Shown here piece by piece: positions 9,975 to 18,142 of a stretch of DNA of 64,000 nt; positions within the stretch are counted from its first letter, which is position 1, and each line of letters starts with the position of its first letter. The notes under the pieces were generated by a model that searched no databases, was not told where the DNA came from, and saw only the letters and a list, made by a program, of their open reading frames with translations. This DNA comes from Ferrovibrio sp. (lineage in GTDB: Bacteria; Pseudomonadota; Alphaproteobacteria; Ferrovibrionales; Ferrovibrionaceae), in assembly GCF_002796975.1 (NCBI RefSeq), contig NZ_PEKV01000002.1:78854-142853 (forward strand). Direction: 5' to 3'. The translations under genes and the position numbers were made by a program.

Positions 9975-10093
9975 CCCGTTTCGGCCTGTTCGCGGGCCTG
10001 TTACGTCCCATTGGAGGCCCGTTACATCCCGTTCCGTCCCGTTAGAGCCTGTTTCATCCTGTTGAGTCCTGTTTCGTCCTGTTAACTCCCGCC
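9975..10093 (+). repeat. Helically phased short-repeat array, 11 copies plus one degenerate
   Basis: The core CCYGTT followed by about four variable bases recurs. Cores start at 9975, 9985, 9997, 10007 (CCCATT), 10018, 10028, 10038, 10048, 10058, 10068 and 10078, with a degenerate CCCGCC at 10088. Spacing is 10 bases except for one 12 and one 11. The spacer tetramers differ, so this is periodic core conservation, not simple copying. Its left end resembles the right end of the array at 50102-50191 in the same orientation. Function unknown. Confidence 0.8.
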
Positions 10094-10198
10094 TAAGCCA
10101 TTGGCATTCTGTGCAAAGTCATTGATTCCGATCTACGATGTCCAACAGCGGCGATGGTCTGATCCTGAAAACGCCCCGGCGAACCACCTCAGGTGTTG

Positions 10199-10210
10199 GA
10201 ACAAATGTTC
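10199..10210. promoter_or_regulatory. GAAC-AAAT-GTTC palindrome
   Basis: A perfect GAAC-N4-GTTC inverted repeat in an AT-rich patch. This form equals the SOS box of Gram-positive bacteria, whereas most alphaproteobacterial LexA sites are direct repeats GTTC-N7-GTTC. No gene starts downstream on either strand, so the role is unclear. Confidence 0.25.
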
Positions 10211-10294
10211 TATTTTATAGGAATAATAGCATAAACCTTAATCGACGGCAAGAGGCGAAGCCGCGAGCCGTCGACCATTGGGTAGCCGAGATGC

Positions 10295-11065
10295 TCAGTC
10301 CATTCCGAGCTGACGGTAGATACGCTTGGTATAGTCGCCAAAGCGTTCGGTGGTCTTCACATCCAGCGTGCGCGGAAACGGCAGTTCGATCTCGAAGAAA
10401 TCGGCCATGCGCGCCGGGCCGGCCGTCAGCACCGCGCAGCGCGAGCCGAGGAAGACCGCTTCCTGGATGCTGTGCGTGACGAACAGGATGGTCTTGCGGC
10501 TTTCCTGCCAGATGCGCAGCATCTCCAGATTCATCTTCTCGCGCGTCAGTGCATCCAGTGCGCCGAAGGGCTCATCCATCAGGATCAGCTTCGGATCGTG
10601 TACGAGCGCACGGGCAATCGCGGCACGCTGCTGCATGCCACCGGAAAGTTCGTAGGGATATTTGCTCTCGAAACCGGCGAGACCGACCATGGCCAGCAGG
10701 TCGCGCGCGCGGTCTTTCGCGGCCTTGCGCGGCAGACCGAGGATATCGGCCGGCAGCAGCACATTGTCGAGGATGGTACGCCATTTCAGCAGCAGGGCCT
10801 GCTGGAATACCATGCCGACATCGCGGCCCGGCGTGAACGGCGTGCCGCCGCCGATCTCGACGGTGCAGCCGGTATCGGCTTCGTGAAGATCGGCAAGAAT
10901 TTTCAGCACGGTGGTCTTGCCGCAACCGGAAGGCCCGACCAGCGAGACCAGATCGCCCTCATTGACGTCGAAGGTGACGTTGGAGACAGCGACGAAATCC
11001 TTGCCGCGACCGCGATAGGTCTTGCGAACGTTTTCGAGGTGGATGAACGGCGTCACGACAGCCAC
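10295..11065 (-). CDS. ABC transporter ATP-binding protein, nitrate/taurine/pyrimidine type
   Basis: A 256-residue ATPase of the TauB/SsuB/ThiZ class. Walker A is GPSGCGKTT, the signature is LSGGMQQRAAIARAL, and Walker B is LILMDEPFGALD. The switch His follows in FVTHSIQEAVFLG. It energises import with the permease at 13998-14795 and the binding protein at 15707-16705. Its start overlaps the end of the aldolase gene by 13 bases, and it is the last gene of the minus-strand operon. Substrate cannot be read from the ATPase. Confidence 0.93.
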   Translation of the reverse strand: MAVVTPFIHLENVRKTYRGRGKDFVAVSNVTFDVNEGDLVSLVGPSGCGKTTVLKILADLHEADTGCTVEIGGGTPFTPGRDVGMVFQQALLLKWRTILDNVLLPADILGLPRKAAKDRARDLLAMVGLAGFESKYPYELSGGMQQRAAIARALVHDPKLILMDEPFGALDALTREKMNLEMLRIWQESRKTILFVTHSIQEAVFLGSRCAVLTAGPARMADFFEIELPFPRTLDVKTTERFGDYTKRIYRQLGMD

Positions 11066-12114
11066 CGTTCGAGATTGGCCTTCACGAAGGCATCATCCGA
11101 CAGGTCGGCATGTTCGCGGCTGACGCGATCCAGCAGCTCGGCCTGGCCGGGGCTCAGCCCCTCATGCGGATCGAGACACCAGATACCCTCCAGCAGGCCC
11201 TGGCGGCGCAGGATCTCGTGGCAGCCGGCGATGCAGCCGTGGAAATCGTTGGCGACATCGAAGAAGGCGGCGTTGCAGTCGGTGACGCGCGCATCCAGCC
11301 CGAGCAGTTCCGGCGACACGCTGCCTGCAGCGACCGCCGCATGCGCCTTGTCGAGCAGCTTGACCGCCTGCTGGGTCCAGACCGACCAGTGGCCGAGCAG
11401 ACCGCCGACGAAACGCAGGTTCACCGTCTCGTCGTCGCGCTTCACCGTAAAGGGAATGGTGAGGTCGAGCACGATATGATCGTCATTGCCGGTATAGAGC
11501 GAAATGCGCTTCTCGGCCCGCGCGGCGGCCACGCCGCGCATCACATCCAGCGTGCGGTAACGATGGAATGGCGCCACCTTGATGGCGATGACATTGTCGA
11601 TGCTGGCAAAGCGGCGCCAGAATTCGGCATCCAGCACCACGCCGCCCACGGCCGGCTGCAGGTAGAAACCCACCAGCGGGATCTCGGCCGCCACTGCTTC
11701 GCAATGCGCGATGATGGCATCGACGCCGGCATCTTTCATGGCGGCGAGGCTGAGCAACCCGGCATGATAGCCCAGCTTCACCGCGGTCTGCGCTTCCTTC
11801 ACCGCCTGCGCGGTCTTGCCTGCCAGTCCGCCGACCATGACGAGCGGGCGATCGGTCCAGGCTTTCGCGTCTTCCATCGCGGCAGTGAGCACGGGTTCGT
11901 ACAAGCCGACCTCGCGAATGGCGAACTGTGTGGTATGAACACCGACCGCCAGACCACCCGAACCGGCATCGACATAATAGCGGCTGAGCGCGCGCTGGCG
12001 CCTGCGGTCGAACTTGCGGTTGGCATCCAGCGCCAGCGGGTGCGCGGGGATCGCCACGCCCTTGCGCAGATTGGCCAGAACATCAGCCGGCAGTTCGGAA
12101 TGATGCAAACCCAT
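11053..12114 (-). CDS. DapA/N-acetylneuraminate-lyase family aldolase
   Basis: A 353-residue protein of the dihydrodipicolinate synthase superfamily: (beta/alpha)8 enzymes that form a Schiff base on a Lys with a 2-oxo acid. The likely Lys is in NVIAIKVAPFHRYRT at about residue 180. The first strand region reads KGVAIPAHPLALD and the Gly-rich stretch AGSGGLAVGVHTT. At 353 residues it is longer than classical DapA (about 295) and does not keep the DapA arginine site clearly, so lysine biosynthesis is unlikely. It sits inside a transporter operon and probably cleaves or condenses an imported compound. Substrate unknown. Confidence 0.82.
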   Translation of the reverse strand: MGLHHSELPADVLANLRKGVAIPAHPLALDANRKFDRRRQRALSRYYVDAGSGGLAVGVHTTQFAIREVGLYEPVLTAAMEDAKAWTDRPLVMVGGLAGKTAQAVKEAQTAVKLGYHAGLLSLAAMKDAGVDAIIAHCEAVAAEIPLVGFYLQPAVGGVVLDAEFWRRFASIDNVIAIKVAPFHRYRTLDVMRGVAAARAEKRISLYTGNDDHIVLDLTIPFTVKRDDETVNLRFVGGLLGHWSVWTQQAVKLLDKAHAAVAAGSVSPELLGLDARVTDCNAAFFDVANDFHGCIAGCHEILRRQGLLEGIWCLDPHEGLSPGQAELLDRVSREHADLSDDAFVKANLERWLS

Positions 12115-12134
12115 GATCCTGTTCCCTGCTCTCT

Positions 12135-12950
12135 CTAACCGAATTCAGGCCCGGCCAGCACGAAACTCTGGTCGGGATTGCCATTGCATTGCGATGTGTT
12201 CAGGGCCATGCGGCGAAAACCGCGCTGCACCGTGAAGCCACGGGATTGCAGTTCGTCGCTCAGCATCGTCCAGCGATCCGGCACATCGAGAAACACCGGA
12301 CCGGTGGCACGATCGAGCGCCGTACGCAGCAACGCCAGGGCATCGGCTTCGCTGTCGGCGCCGAGCGGGCCGATCTGGATCGCCAGCCGGCCGCTGCGGG
12401 CAGCGACGAAGCCGTGGTTGCTGCGGATCGCCAGTTCCGGCACGCCGCTCAGGAAAGCGCGCAGCAGCGGCTCTCGGCGGGCTCCGAAGGCAATCGTGTC
12501 GCGCACCAGACAGGCATCGAGTTCAGCGAGCGACGCCGGAGTTGCCAAGCCCGCACCACGGCCCTGCCAGCGGGTGATGCTCATCACCGGCTGGAAACCG
12601 AGCGGCAGATAAATCTGCTCGCCGGCCGGCGTGGCATCGAGATAGGGCGTGCAGCCCATGCGTCGTAATTCGGCGATACAGTGCCGCAGCAGCAGGGTGC
12701 CGAGCCCGCGCTGGCGATGGCTGGCGGTGACCAGCACCATGCTGATCCAGGCGAAATCGCCATATGGCAGGATCGCGGCGGTGGCGACGATGCGGCCTTC
12801 ATCGCGAATGACAAAGACCTGGCCCTGTTCGAGAAAAACGCGCCAGTCATCCGCGCTCTGGTTCCAGCCGGCCTCGGCCGACAGCGCCAGCGCTCCCGGA
12901 AGACTGGCAGGGTCAAGGCGATCGATATCGAACGCCTCAATAGGTGCCAT
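12135..12950 (-). CDS. GNAT family N-acetyltransferase with C-terminal extra domain
   Basis: A 271-residue protein. The first 135 residues are a GNAT fold with the acetyl-CoA loop ([19 protein letters not shown], which is the Q/RxxGxG/A motif) and the following strand ([20 protein letters not shown]). The second half is a GNAT-like extension seen in two-domain acetyltransferases of the YitH type. Its start overlaps the end of the epimerase gene by 14 bases and it is followed after 20 bases by the aldolase gene, so it belongs to the operon. It probably acetylates an amine of the imported substrate or of an intermediate. Confidence 0.83.
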   Translation of the reverse strand: MAPIEAFDIDRLDPASLPGALALSAEAGWNQSADDWRVFLEQGQVFVIRDEGRIVATAAILPYGDFAWISMVLVTASHRQRGLGTLLLRHCIAELRRMGCTPYLDATPAGEQIYLPLGFQPVMSITRWQGRGAGLATPASLAELDACLVRDTIAFGARREPLLRAFLSGVPELAIRSNHGFVAARSGRLAIQIGPLGADSEADALALLRTALDRATGPVFLDVPDRWTMLSDELQSRGFTVQRGFRRMALNTSQCNGNPDQSFVLAGPEFG

Positions 12951-14001
12951 CGCGAACCTCGAAATGGGTCGGCTTGCCGAGGCTGCGACCGCTGCGCGAC
13001 ACCCAGTCGGCCACCCAGTCCATCATGCTGGCAAGCGAAATGCGCGGATAGCCGAACAGACGCGCGGCTTCGGCGGCATTGTTGAGCCAGGCGCTCGGCG
13101 CCTCCTCGCCGGTGATCTGCGCCTTTTTGCCGAAACGCCTGGCGAAGCTTTCGGCCAGCCAGCGCACGGCAATCGTCTCAGGCCCCGTCACGTTCAACGG
13201 CGAGGTCGGCACCGTGGCGGCCTTCAGGCAGCGCAGCGCCTGCGCATTGGCATCGCCCTGCCAGATCACATTGACATGGCCCATCGTCACGTCGACCGGT
13301 TCGCCGCGCATGACTGAAGCCGCCACGTCATGCAGCACGCCATAGCGCAGATCGATGGCGTAGTTCAGGCGGAACAGGCGGCCCGGTGTGTGATGCACCT
13401 GCGAGAAATGCTCGAACATCCGTTCGCGGCCGATGCAGGACATGGCATATTCGCCCGGCGGATTGGGCGCCATCTCCTCGGTCGAGCCCTGACTGGCGAC
13501 CGGCACGAAGGGATAAACGCAACCGGTCGAGAAAGCGACGATGCGCGAAGCCGCAAAGCTTTCGGCCACCAGCGCCGGCACATGGGCATTCATCGCCCAG
13601 GTCAGCGCCTGGTTGCCGCTGGCGCCGAACTTGCGGCCGGCCATGAAGATCACGTTCTTTGCCCGCGGCAGTTTCTCGACCGCGGCACGATCCATCAGGT
13701 CGGCGGCGATGGTCTCGACACCATGGCTTTCCAGACCCTCCTTCAGGCCCTTCTCGCTGAACCGCGCCACGCCGATCACACGCTTGCCCGGCGCGGCACG
13801 CTTGGCGAGCCGCGCCATGGTCGGGCCCATCTTGCCGCCGACGCCGAGAATCATGATGTCGCCGTCCAGGGCCTCGAGATCGGCGGCGAGCGCACGGCTC
13901 GGCCGGGTCATGAATTCTTCCAGCGCGGCCTCATCGGCAAAACCTGCCGGCAGCGCACTATCGTCGAGCCAGAGTTCTTTTTTGACGTCGAGCTTGGTCA
14001 T
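12937..14001 (-). CDS. NAD(P)-dependent epimerase/dehydratase family protein
   Basis: A 354-residue extended short-chain dehydrogenase. The Rossmann Gly-rich loop is [16 protein letters not shown] at about residues 48-63. The frame continues upstream for another 93 codons, but that part is out of frame within the permease gene. The ATG at 14001 overlaps the permease stop in the ATGA arrangement, so it is the true start. A serine-rich strand ([12 protein letters not shown]) and a later Tyr-containing segment ([14 protein letters not shown]) stand where the catalytic Ser and YxxxK would be, but the Lys is replaced by Arg-Glu, so activity may differ. Operon partner of the aldolase and GNAT. Confidence 0.82.
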   Translation of the reverse strand: MTKLDVKKELWLDDSALPAGFADEAALEEFMTRPSRALAADLEALDGDIMILGVGGKMGPTMARLAKRAAPGKRVIGVARFSEKGLKEGLESHGVETIAADLMDRAAVEKLPRAKNVIFMAGRKFGASGNQALTWAMNAHVPALVAESFAASRIVAFSTGCVYPFVPVASQGSTEEMAPNPPGEYAMSCIGRERMFEHFSQVHHTPGRLFRLNYAIDLRYGVLHDVAASVMRGEPVDVTMGHVNVIWQGDANAQALRCLKAATVPTSPLNVTGPETIAVRWLAESFARRFGKKAQITGEEAPSAWLNNAAEAARLFGYPRISLASMMDWVADWVSRSGRSLGKPTHFEVRDGTY

Positions 14002-14795
14002 GACGCAATCCTCGCATCCTTGCGAACCAACAGATGCTCGAGCAGCAACACCATCAGATACAGCGCAATGCCGAGCAGGGTAATGAGAATGACGGCCATG
14101 AACATGGCCGGGGTGTCGAGCGCGGCCTGCACCTGGATCATCAGGTAGCCGAGCCCCTTGTCGGACGAGATGAACTCGCCGACCACGGCGCCGGCGACGG
14201 CGAGGATGGCTGCCACCTTCATGCCGGCAAAGATATAGGGCAGCGAACCTGGCAGCTGGATGTAGAGAAAGGTCTGCCACTGCGAGCCCTTCAGCGACTT
14301 CACCAGATCAAGCAGGTCGGGCTCCACTTCCTTCAGGCCGCGCACCGTGGTGAGCAGGATCGGGAAGAAGCAGAGCGACAGGGTGATCAGGATGTTGGTG
14401 CCGATACCGTAGGAGAACCAGACGATGATCAGCGGGCCGAGCGCCACTTTCGGGATCATGTTGAGCGTGATGAACAGCGGGAAAACCAGCAGGGTCAGCA
14501 GCCGCGACCAGGTGAACATCAGCGCCAGCGCGACGCCGGTGACGACCGACAGCAGATAGCCGCCGTAAATCTCCTGCGCCGTTACCCAGGTGTTGCTGAG
14601 CCAGGCATAGTTGGTCTTGGACAAAGTGACGAAGATCGCGCTCGGCGCCGGCAGGATGAAGACCGGCAGCTTGGTGGCACGAACGGCGAATTCCCACAGG
14701 ATGATGGCAGCGACATGGATCGCCAGGATGGTCAGCCAGCGCAGGTAAGGGCCTTTCGGCTTCTCCTGTGGCGTGTCCGGTTCGGCTGCAGCCAT
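13998..14795 (-). CDS. ABC transporter permease, SsuC/ThiX/NrtB type
   Basis: A 265-residue inner-membrane permease with about six membrane segments and the EAA loop region ([20 protein letters not shown] in full would be the coupling helix). An alternative ATG lies 6 bases up at 14801, but the AGGGGA would touch it; the start at 14795 gives the right spacing. First structural gene after tetR on the minus strand; a TetR-type palindrome lies 47 bases upstream. Works with the ATPase at 10295 and the binding protein at 15707. Its stop overlaps the epimerase start. Confidence 0.92.
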   Translation of the reverse strand: MAAAEPDTPQEKPKGPYLRWLTILAIHVAAIILWEFAVRATKLPVFILPAPSAIFVTLSKTNYAWLSNTWVTAQEIYGGYLLSVVTGVALALMFTWSRLLTLLVFPLFITLNMIPKVALGPLIIVWFSYGIGTNILITLSLCFFPILLTTVRGLKEVEPDLLDLVKSLKGSQWQTFLYIQLPGSLPYIFAGMKVAAILAVAGAVVGEFISSDKGLGYLMIQVQAALDTPAMFMAVILITLLGIALYLMVLLLEHLLVRKDARIAS

Positions 14796-14841
14796 ATGCA
14801 TTCCCCTCTGCTGCGGGCAGCCTAGCAGGCCGCCACGCCTT

Positions 14842-14861
14842 AATCAACCAACCAGTTGATT
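14842..14861. promoter_or_regulatory. TetR-type operator A, before the permease operon
   Basis: AATCAAC-CAACCA-GTTGATT: perfect 7-base arms around a 6-base centre. It lies between the tetR stop (14906) and the permease start (14795). The same geometry recurs at 15597-15616 on the other side of tetR, which strongly suggests both are sites for this regulator. Confidence 0.7.
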
Positions 14862-14905
14862 GGAAGCTTGACGGCCAGTTTAGGGCCCAAACTTCATCTC
14901 GCGCC

Positions 14906-15592
14906 TTACGGGCGCAGGGCCCCCATCGCAAAAGCGATGATATGCCGGCGGCGCTCGGCCACGGCCTTGGGCTTGTCCAGCGCGCGGCCGAAGATCGCGG
15001 AAAGCGTGCGGTTGTTCGAGAAGAAGAAATACGACAGGCCGGCAATCGAGATATAGAGCTGCACCGGATCGAGATCGGCGCGGAACACGCCCTCTTTCGC
15101 ACCGCGCTCAATCGTCTCCTGCATCAGGCTGACCAGCGGCGAATGCATCTGCTCCAGCCGCTGCGAACCGCGTACATGGCGGGCATCCTGGCGGTTCTCG
15201 TCATTCAGCAGCGCCAGGAATTCCGGATGCTCGGCCAGATAGTCGAAGGAAAAGCCGATCAGGCGCTCCATTGCGGCTTCTGGCGGCAGATCGCCCAGAT
15301 GCAGCGCGCGTTCGCGTTCGCGAATCTCGGCATACACCGTCTCCAGCGCAGCGGCGTAGATCTCATCCTTGCTGCCGAAATAGTGGTAGACGAGCTGCTT
15401 ATTGACGCCGGCGCGCTGGGAGATCTCGTCGATGCGGGCACCGGCAAGGCCCTTGCCGGCGAATTCTGCGACTGCCGCGCGCAACAATGCGGCCTTGGTC
15501 GCCACCGGATCACGGCGGCGTCCGTCGCCCTCCTCGCGGGCGCCCCCTTCCCGGGCGGGTACTCGATCTGCAGCAGGGCCTGCCATACTCAT
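14906..15592 (-). CDS. TetR family transcriptional regulator, RutR-like
   Basis: A 228-residue one-component repressor. The N-terminal 35 residues are Arg/Glu-rich and flexible. The TetR helix-turn-helix is at about residues 42-75 (IDEISQRAGVNKQLVYHYFG), and the ligand domain follows with the RutR-like segment (VQLYISIAGLSYFFFSNNRT). A second ATG two codons down (15586) has slightly better spacing to the AAGAG and may be the real start. It stands between the divergent binding-protein gene and the permease operon, with one operator on each side, so it likely controls both and itself. The effector is probably the transported compound or a product. Confidence 0.9.
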   Translation of the reverse strand: MSMAGPAADRVPAREGGAREEGDGRRRDPVATKAALLRAAVAEFAGKGLAGARIDEISQRAGVNKQLVYHYFGSKDEIYAAALETVYAEIRERERALHLGDLPPEAAMERLIGFSFDYLAEHPEFLALLNDENRQDARHVRGSQRLEQMHSPLVSLMQETIERGAKEGVFRADLDPVQLYISIAGLSYFFFSNNRTLSAIFGRALDKPKAVAERRRHIIAFAMGALRP

Positions 15593-15596
15593 CTCT

Positions 15597-15616
15597 TATC
15601 ATCCAACTGGTTGATT
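15597..15616. promoter_or_regulatory. TetR-type operator B, between tetR and the binding-protein gene
   Basis: TATCATC-CAACTG-GTTGATT: the right arm is identical to operator A and the left arm matches five of seven bases, with the same 6-base centre. It begins 5 bases upstream of the tetR start codon, so binding would block tetR expression, and it lies 91 bases before the binding-protein ATG. Confidence 0.65.
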
Positions 15617-15706
15617 AATTATTGACCGGCTTAGGGCCGGATGGCTAGAGTTTCTTTGATCACCCGGCGGGGGCCGGGCGCGAATCACGCACCAAAGGGG
15701 ACCATC

Positions 15707-16705
15707 ATGACATCACGCCGACTTCTTGCCATCGCGGTAGCGGCGGCTTTGCTGCCGGCCGGCGGCGCGCTTGCCCAGGCCAAGGACAAGGTCAACCTGC
15801 TGCTGAACTGGGTGCCGACCGCCGACCACTCCCCCTACTATTACGCCAAGGCCCAGGGCTGGTACGAGAAGGCTGGCCTGGATGTCAGCATCGAAGCCGG
15901 CAAGGGTTCGGGCGTCTCAGCCCAGCGCGTCGGCGCGGCCAATACCGAATTTGCGATTGCCGACATGGCCACCGCGCTGGTCGCCAAAAGCAAGGGCGCC
16001 GATCTGGTGGCGGTGATGACCGTCTATGCCAATTCGCCGCAGGGCTTCTACTGGCTCAAGAGTTCAGGGATCACCGGGGCGAAGGACTTCCCCGGCAAGA
16101 AGCTGGGCAATCCGCCGGGCGACGCCTCGCGCGTGATGTGGCCGGCCTTTGCGAAGCAGGTCGGCATCGCCACCGACAGCGTGACCTTCGTCAACATCAC
16201 GCCGCAGGCCAAGGTGGCGTCGCTGAAGAGCAAGGCGATCGACATCACCAGCGATTTCTACAACGAGCATGATCTGAAGGTGCGTGAGTTCGGTGCCGAT
16301 CTGGGCTTCCTGGCCTGGCGCGATATCGGCCTGAACCTCTACGGCAACTCGATCATCGTGAATGGTGCGTATCTCGGCAAGAACAAGGACAAGGTGGCCA
16401 AGTTCGTGTCCGTCTCGCAGAAGGCCTTCGCCGCCTGCGTCGCCGATGTCAGTCCCTGCCTGAAGGCATTGATGACCGGCGTCAGCGGTCTCGATGAAGC
16501 CAACCAGCGCGACCAGTGGAACCGCATCAAGGAACTGATGACCGACCCGACCACCACCGGCGTCGCGCTCGGCGCCTTCGACGCCAAGCGTCTGCAGAGC
16601 GACTACGACATGGTGAAGACCTATTTCGGCATGGAGAAGGATTTCGACATTGCCAAGGTCTACAGCAACGACTTCCTCGACAAGACTGTGAAGATGAAGA
16701 AATGA
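15707..16705 (+). CDS. ABC transporter substrate-binding protein, NMT1/THI5-like
   Basis: A 332-residue periplasmic protein. The signal peptide is RRLLAIAVAAALLPAGGALA, with cleavage after ALA. The start at 15707 is preferred over 15641 because of an AAAGGGGA at the right distance and because it puts the signal peptide at the N-terminus. The mature part begins with the family pattern VNLLLNWVPTADHSPYYYAK, then QGWYEKAGLDV. This family carries pyrimidines, nitrate-like or sulfonate-like compounds and riboflavin. No TPP riboswitch motif was found in the leader, which argues against thiamine control. Divergent from tetR and the rest of the transporter. Ends at a strong terminator. Confidence 0.92.
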   Translation: MTSRRLLAIAVAAALLPAGGALAQAKDKVNLLLNWVPTADHSPYYYAKAQGWYEKAGLDVSIEAGKGSGVSAQRVGAANTEFAIADMATALVAKSKGADLVAVMTVYANSPQGFYWLKSSGITGAKDFPGKKLGNPPGDASRVMWPAFAKQVGIATDSVTFVNITPQAKVASLKSKAIDITSDFYNEHDLKVREFGADLGFLAWRDIGLNLYGNSIIVNGAYLGKNKDKVAKFVSVSQKAFAACVADVSPCLKALMTGVSGLDEANQRDQWNRIKELMTDPTTTGVALGAFDAKRLQSDYDMVKTYFGMEKDFDIAKVYSNDFLDKTVKMKK

Positions 16706-16733
16706 GGCGCGGCTCCGCTTGGAGCCGTACTTG

Positions 16734-16764
16734 AGCGCGGGGCCCCAAACCCCGCGCTTTTTTT
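16734..16764 (+). terminator. Rho-independent terminator after the binding-protein gene
   Basis: AGCGCGGGG (16734-16742), 7-base loop, CCCCGCGCT (16750-16758), then a run of seven T including the stem end. It follows the stop at 16705 by 28 bases. Confidence 0.92.
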
Positions 16765-16879
16765 ATGTCCGGTTTACTCCGTAGCAGGAGTTTTCACTGG
16801 CCCGGCCTGCATTCTCTGCTAGGCTTGGCCCAACCGGCGATACAGCCGGACAAGCTTCTCGTTCGTCTCGCAGGCCATT

Positions 16880-18127
16880 ATGACCGATCTCGTCCTTCCC
16901 GCCGGCACGCCGTCCAGCATCCCCAATCGCGATCTGAAGGTGATGGCGCTGATCAGCGTCGCCCATGGTTGCAGCCATTTCTTCCAGCTTGTGCTGCCGC
17001 CGCTGTTTCCCTTCCTGAAGGACGACTTCGCCGTCAGCTATACCGAACTCGGTCTGGTGATGACGCTGTTCTACGTCACCTCCGGCGTGCTGCAGACCCC
17101 GGCCGGTTTCCTGGTCGACCGTATCGGTGCACGTAACGTGCTGATTGGCGGCCTCGCCGTCTTCTGCACCGCGATTCTGCTTTACGGTCTGGTGCCGAGC
17201 TACTGGATGCTGGTGCCGGTCGCCATACTTGCCGGCATCGGCAACAGCGTGTTCCATCCGGCCGATTTCTCGATCCTGAATGCATCGGTCGACCAGAAGC
17301 GGCTCGGCCGTGCCTATGGCACGCATACGCTGGGCGGCAATCTCGGCTGGGGCCTGGCGCCGGTGCTGATGGCCGGCGGCGCCGCGCTGTTCGGCTGGCG
17401 CGCTGCGCCGATTATCGCAGCCCTTGTCGGCTATGCGATCCTCGCTGCCCTGCTGCTGAACCGCGACCTGCTGAAGGAAGATGCCGGCGCTGCCCGCCGC
17501 GCCGCCGCCAAGGCCGGTGAGAAGGCGGAGGCGCTTGGCCCGCTGCTCAGCCTGCCGGTGGTGATGTGTTTCGGCTATTTCCTGCTGCTGTCCTTCGCTC
17601 TGATCGGCGTGCAGAATTTCCTGCCCGCCACCCTTGAGGCGCTCTACCGCACACCGCTCACGCTGGCCACCACGACACTGACCGGCTTCCTGCTCGGCGC
17701 GTCCGGCGGTGTCATGGTGGGCGGCTGGATCGCCGACAAGGGCGTGAAGCTGGAAGCCATCGTGATCACCGGCCTGCTGGGCGCGGCAGCTCTGATGCTG
17801 GTGGTGGCCAATCTCGACCTGCCCGCCGCAGCGCTTGTGGCTGCCATCGCCGGCGCCGGTTTCCTGCAGGGCTTCACCACGCCCTCGCGCGATCTGATCG
17901 TGCGTGGCGCAGCACCCAAGGGCGCCTCGGGCCGTGTGTTCGGTTTCGTCTATTCCGGCCTCGATGCCGGCTCGGCGATGGCGCCGCTGGTGATCGGCCT
18001 GCTGCTCGATCACGGCCGCGCCAATTACGTACTGTGGTTTGTCGCGCTCATGCTGGCGCTGACGACGCTCACCGCCGTGGCGATCCGGCAAAGTTCGACA
18101 AAAGCTGCTGCCGTCGCTGCAGAATAA
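16880..18127 (+). CDS. Major facilitator superfamily transporter
   Basis: A 415-residue inner-membrane protein with about 12 hydrophobic segments. The loop between segments 2 and 3 has a variant MFS motif (PAGFLVDRIGARNVLIGG), and the equivalent C-half loop is GGWIADKGVKLEAIVI. A charged central loop lies at about residues 197-220. It belongs to the broad Fsr/fosmidomycin-resistance-like or nitrate-like MFS group; the substrate is unknown. The start has a weak ribosome site. It is separated from the ABC operon by the strong terminator and converges with the OmpA-like gene, whose stop is 15 bases away. Confidence 0.87.
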   Translation: MTDLVLPAGTPSSIPNRDLKVMALISVAHGCSHFFQLVLPPLFPFLKDDFAVSYTELGLVMTLFYVTSGVLQTPAGFLVDRIGARNVLIGGLAVFCTAILLYGLVPSYWMLVPVAILAGIGNSVFHPADFSILNASVDQKRLGRAYGTHTLGGNLGWGLAPVLMAGGAALFGWRAAPIIAALVGYAILAALLLNRDLLKEDAGAARRAAAKAGEKAEALGPLLSLPVVMCFGYFLLLSFALIGVQNFLPATLEALYRTPLTLATTTLTGFLLGASGGVMVGGWIADKGVKLEAIVITGLLGAAALMLVVANLDLPAAALVAAIAGAGFLQGFTTPSRDLIVRGAAPKGASGRVFGFVYSGLDAGSAMAPLVIGLLLDHGRANYVLWFVALMLALTTLTAVAIRQSSTKAAAVAAE

Positions 18128-18142
18128 TCAGTCGTTCCAGGC

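Larger units (their letters stand above)
9969..10294. other. Intergenic region between convergent ruvX and ABC ATPase genes
   Basis: 326 bases without a convincing gene. The left 120 bases are the phased-repeat array. The right 200 bases hold an AT-rich patch near 10200-10240 with a GAAC-N4-GTTC palindrome. No hairpin with a T-run was found, which is unusual between two convergent genes. A short open frame begins at 10138, but it overlaps the ATPase gene antisense and has no ribosome-binding site. Confidence 0.7.

Noticed and set aside
9975-10093. CRISPR array
   Set aside because: The unit is only about 10 bases, the spacers are four bases and no cas gene is present.
14002-14280. N-terminal extension of the epimerase frame
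   Set aside because: It lies inside the permease gene; the ATGA overlap at 13998-14001 gives the natural start.
15617-15706. TPP riboswitch before the NMT1-like binding protein
   Set aside because: No CUGAGA-type core or matching stems could be found in the leader.
16763-18091. 442-codon frame opposite the MFS gene
   Set aside because: The composition is Gln/His/Arg-rich, typical of antisense frames, and the plus strand encodes a clear 12-helix transporter.
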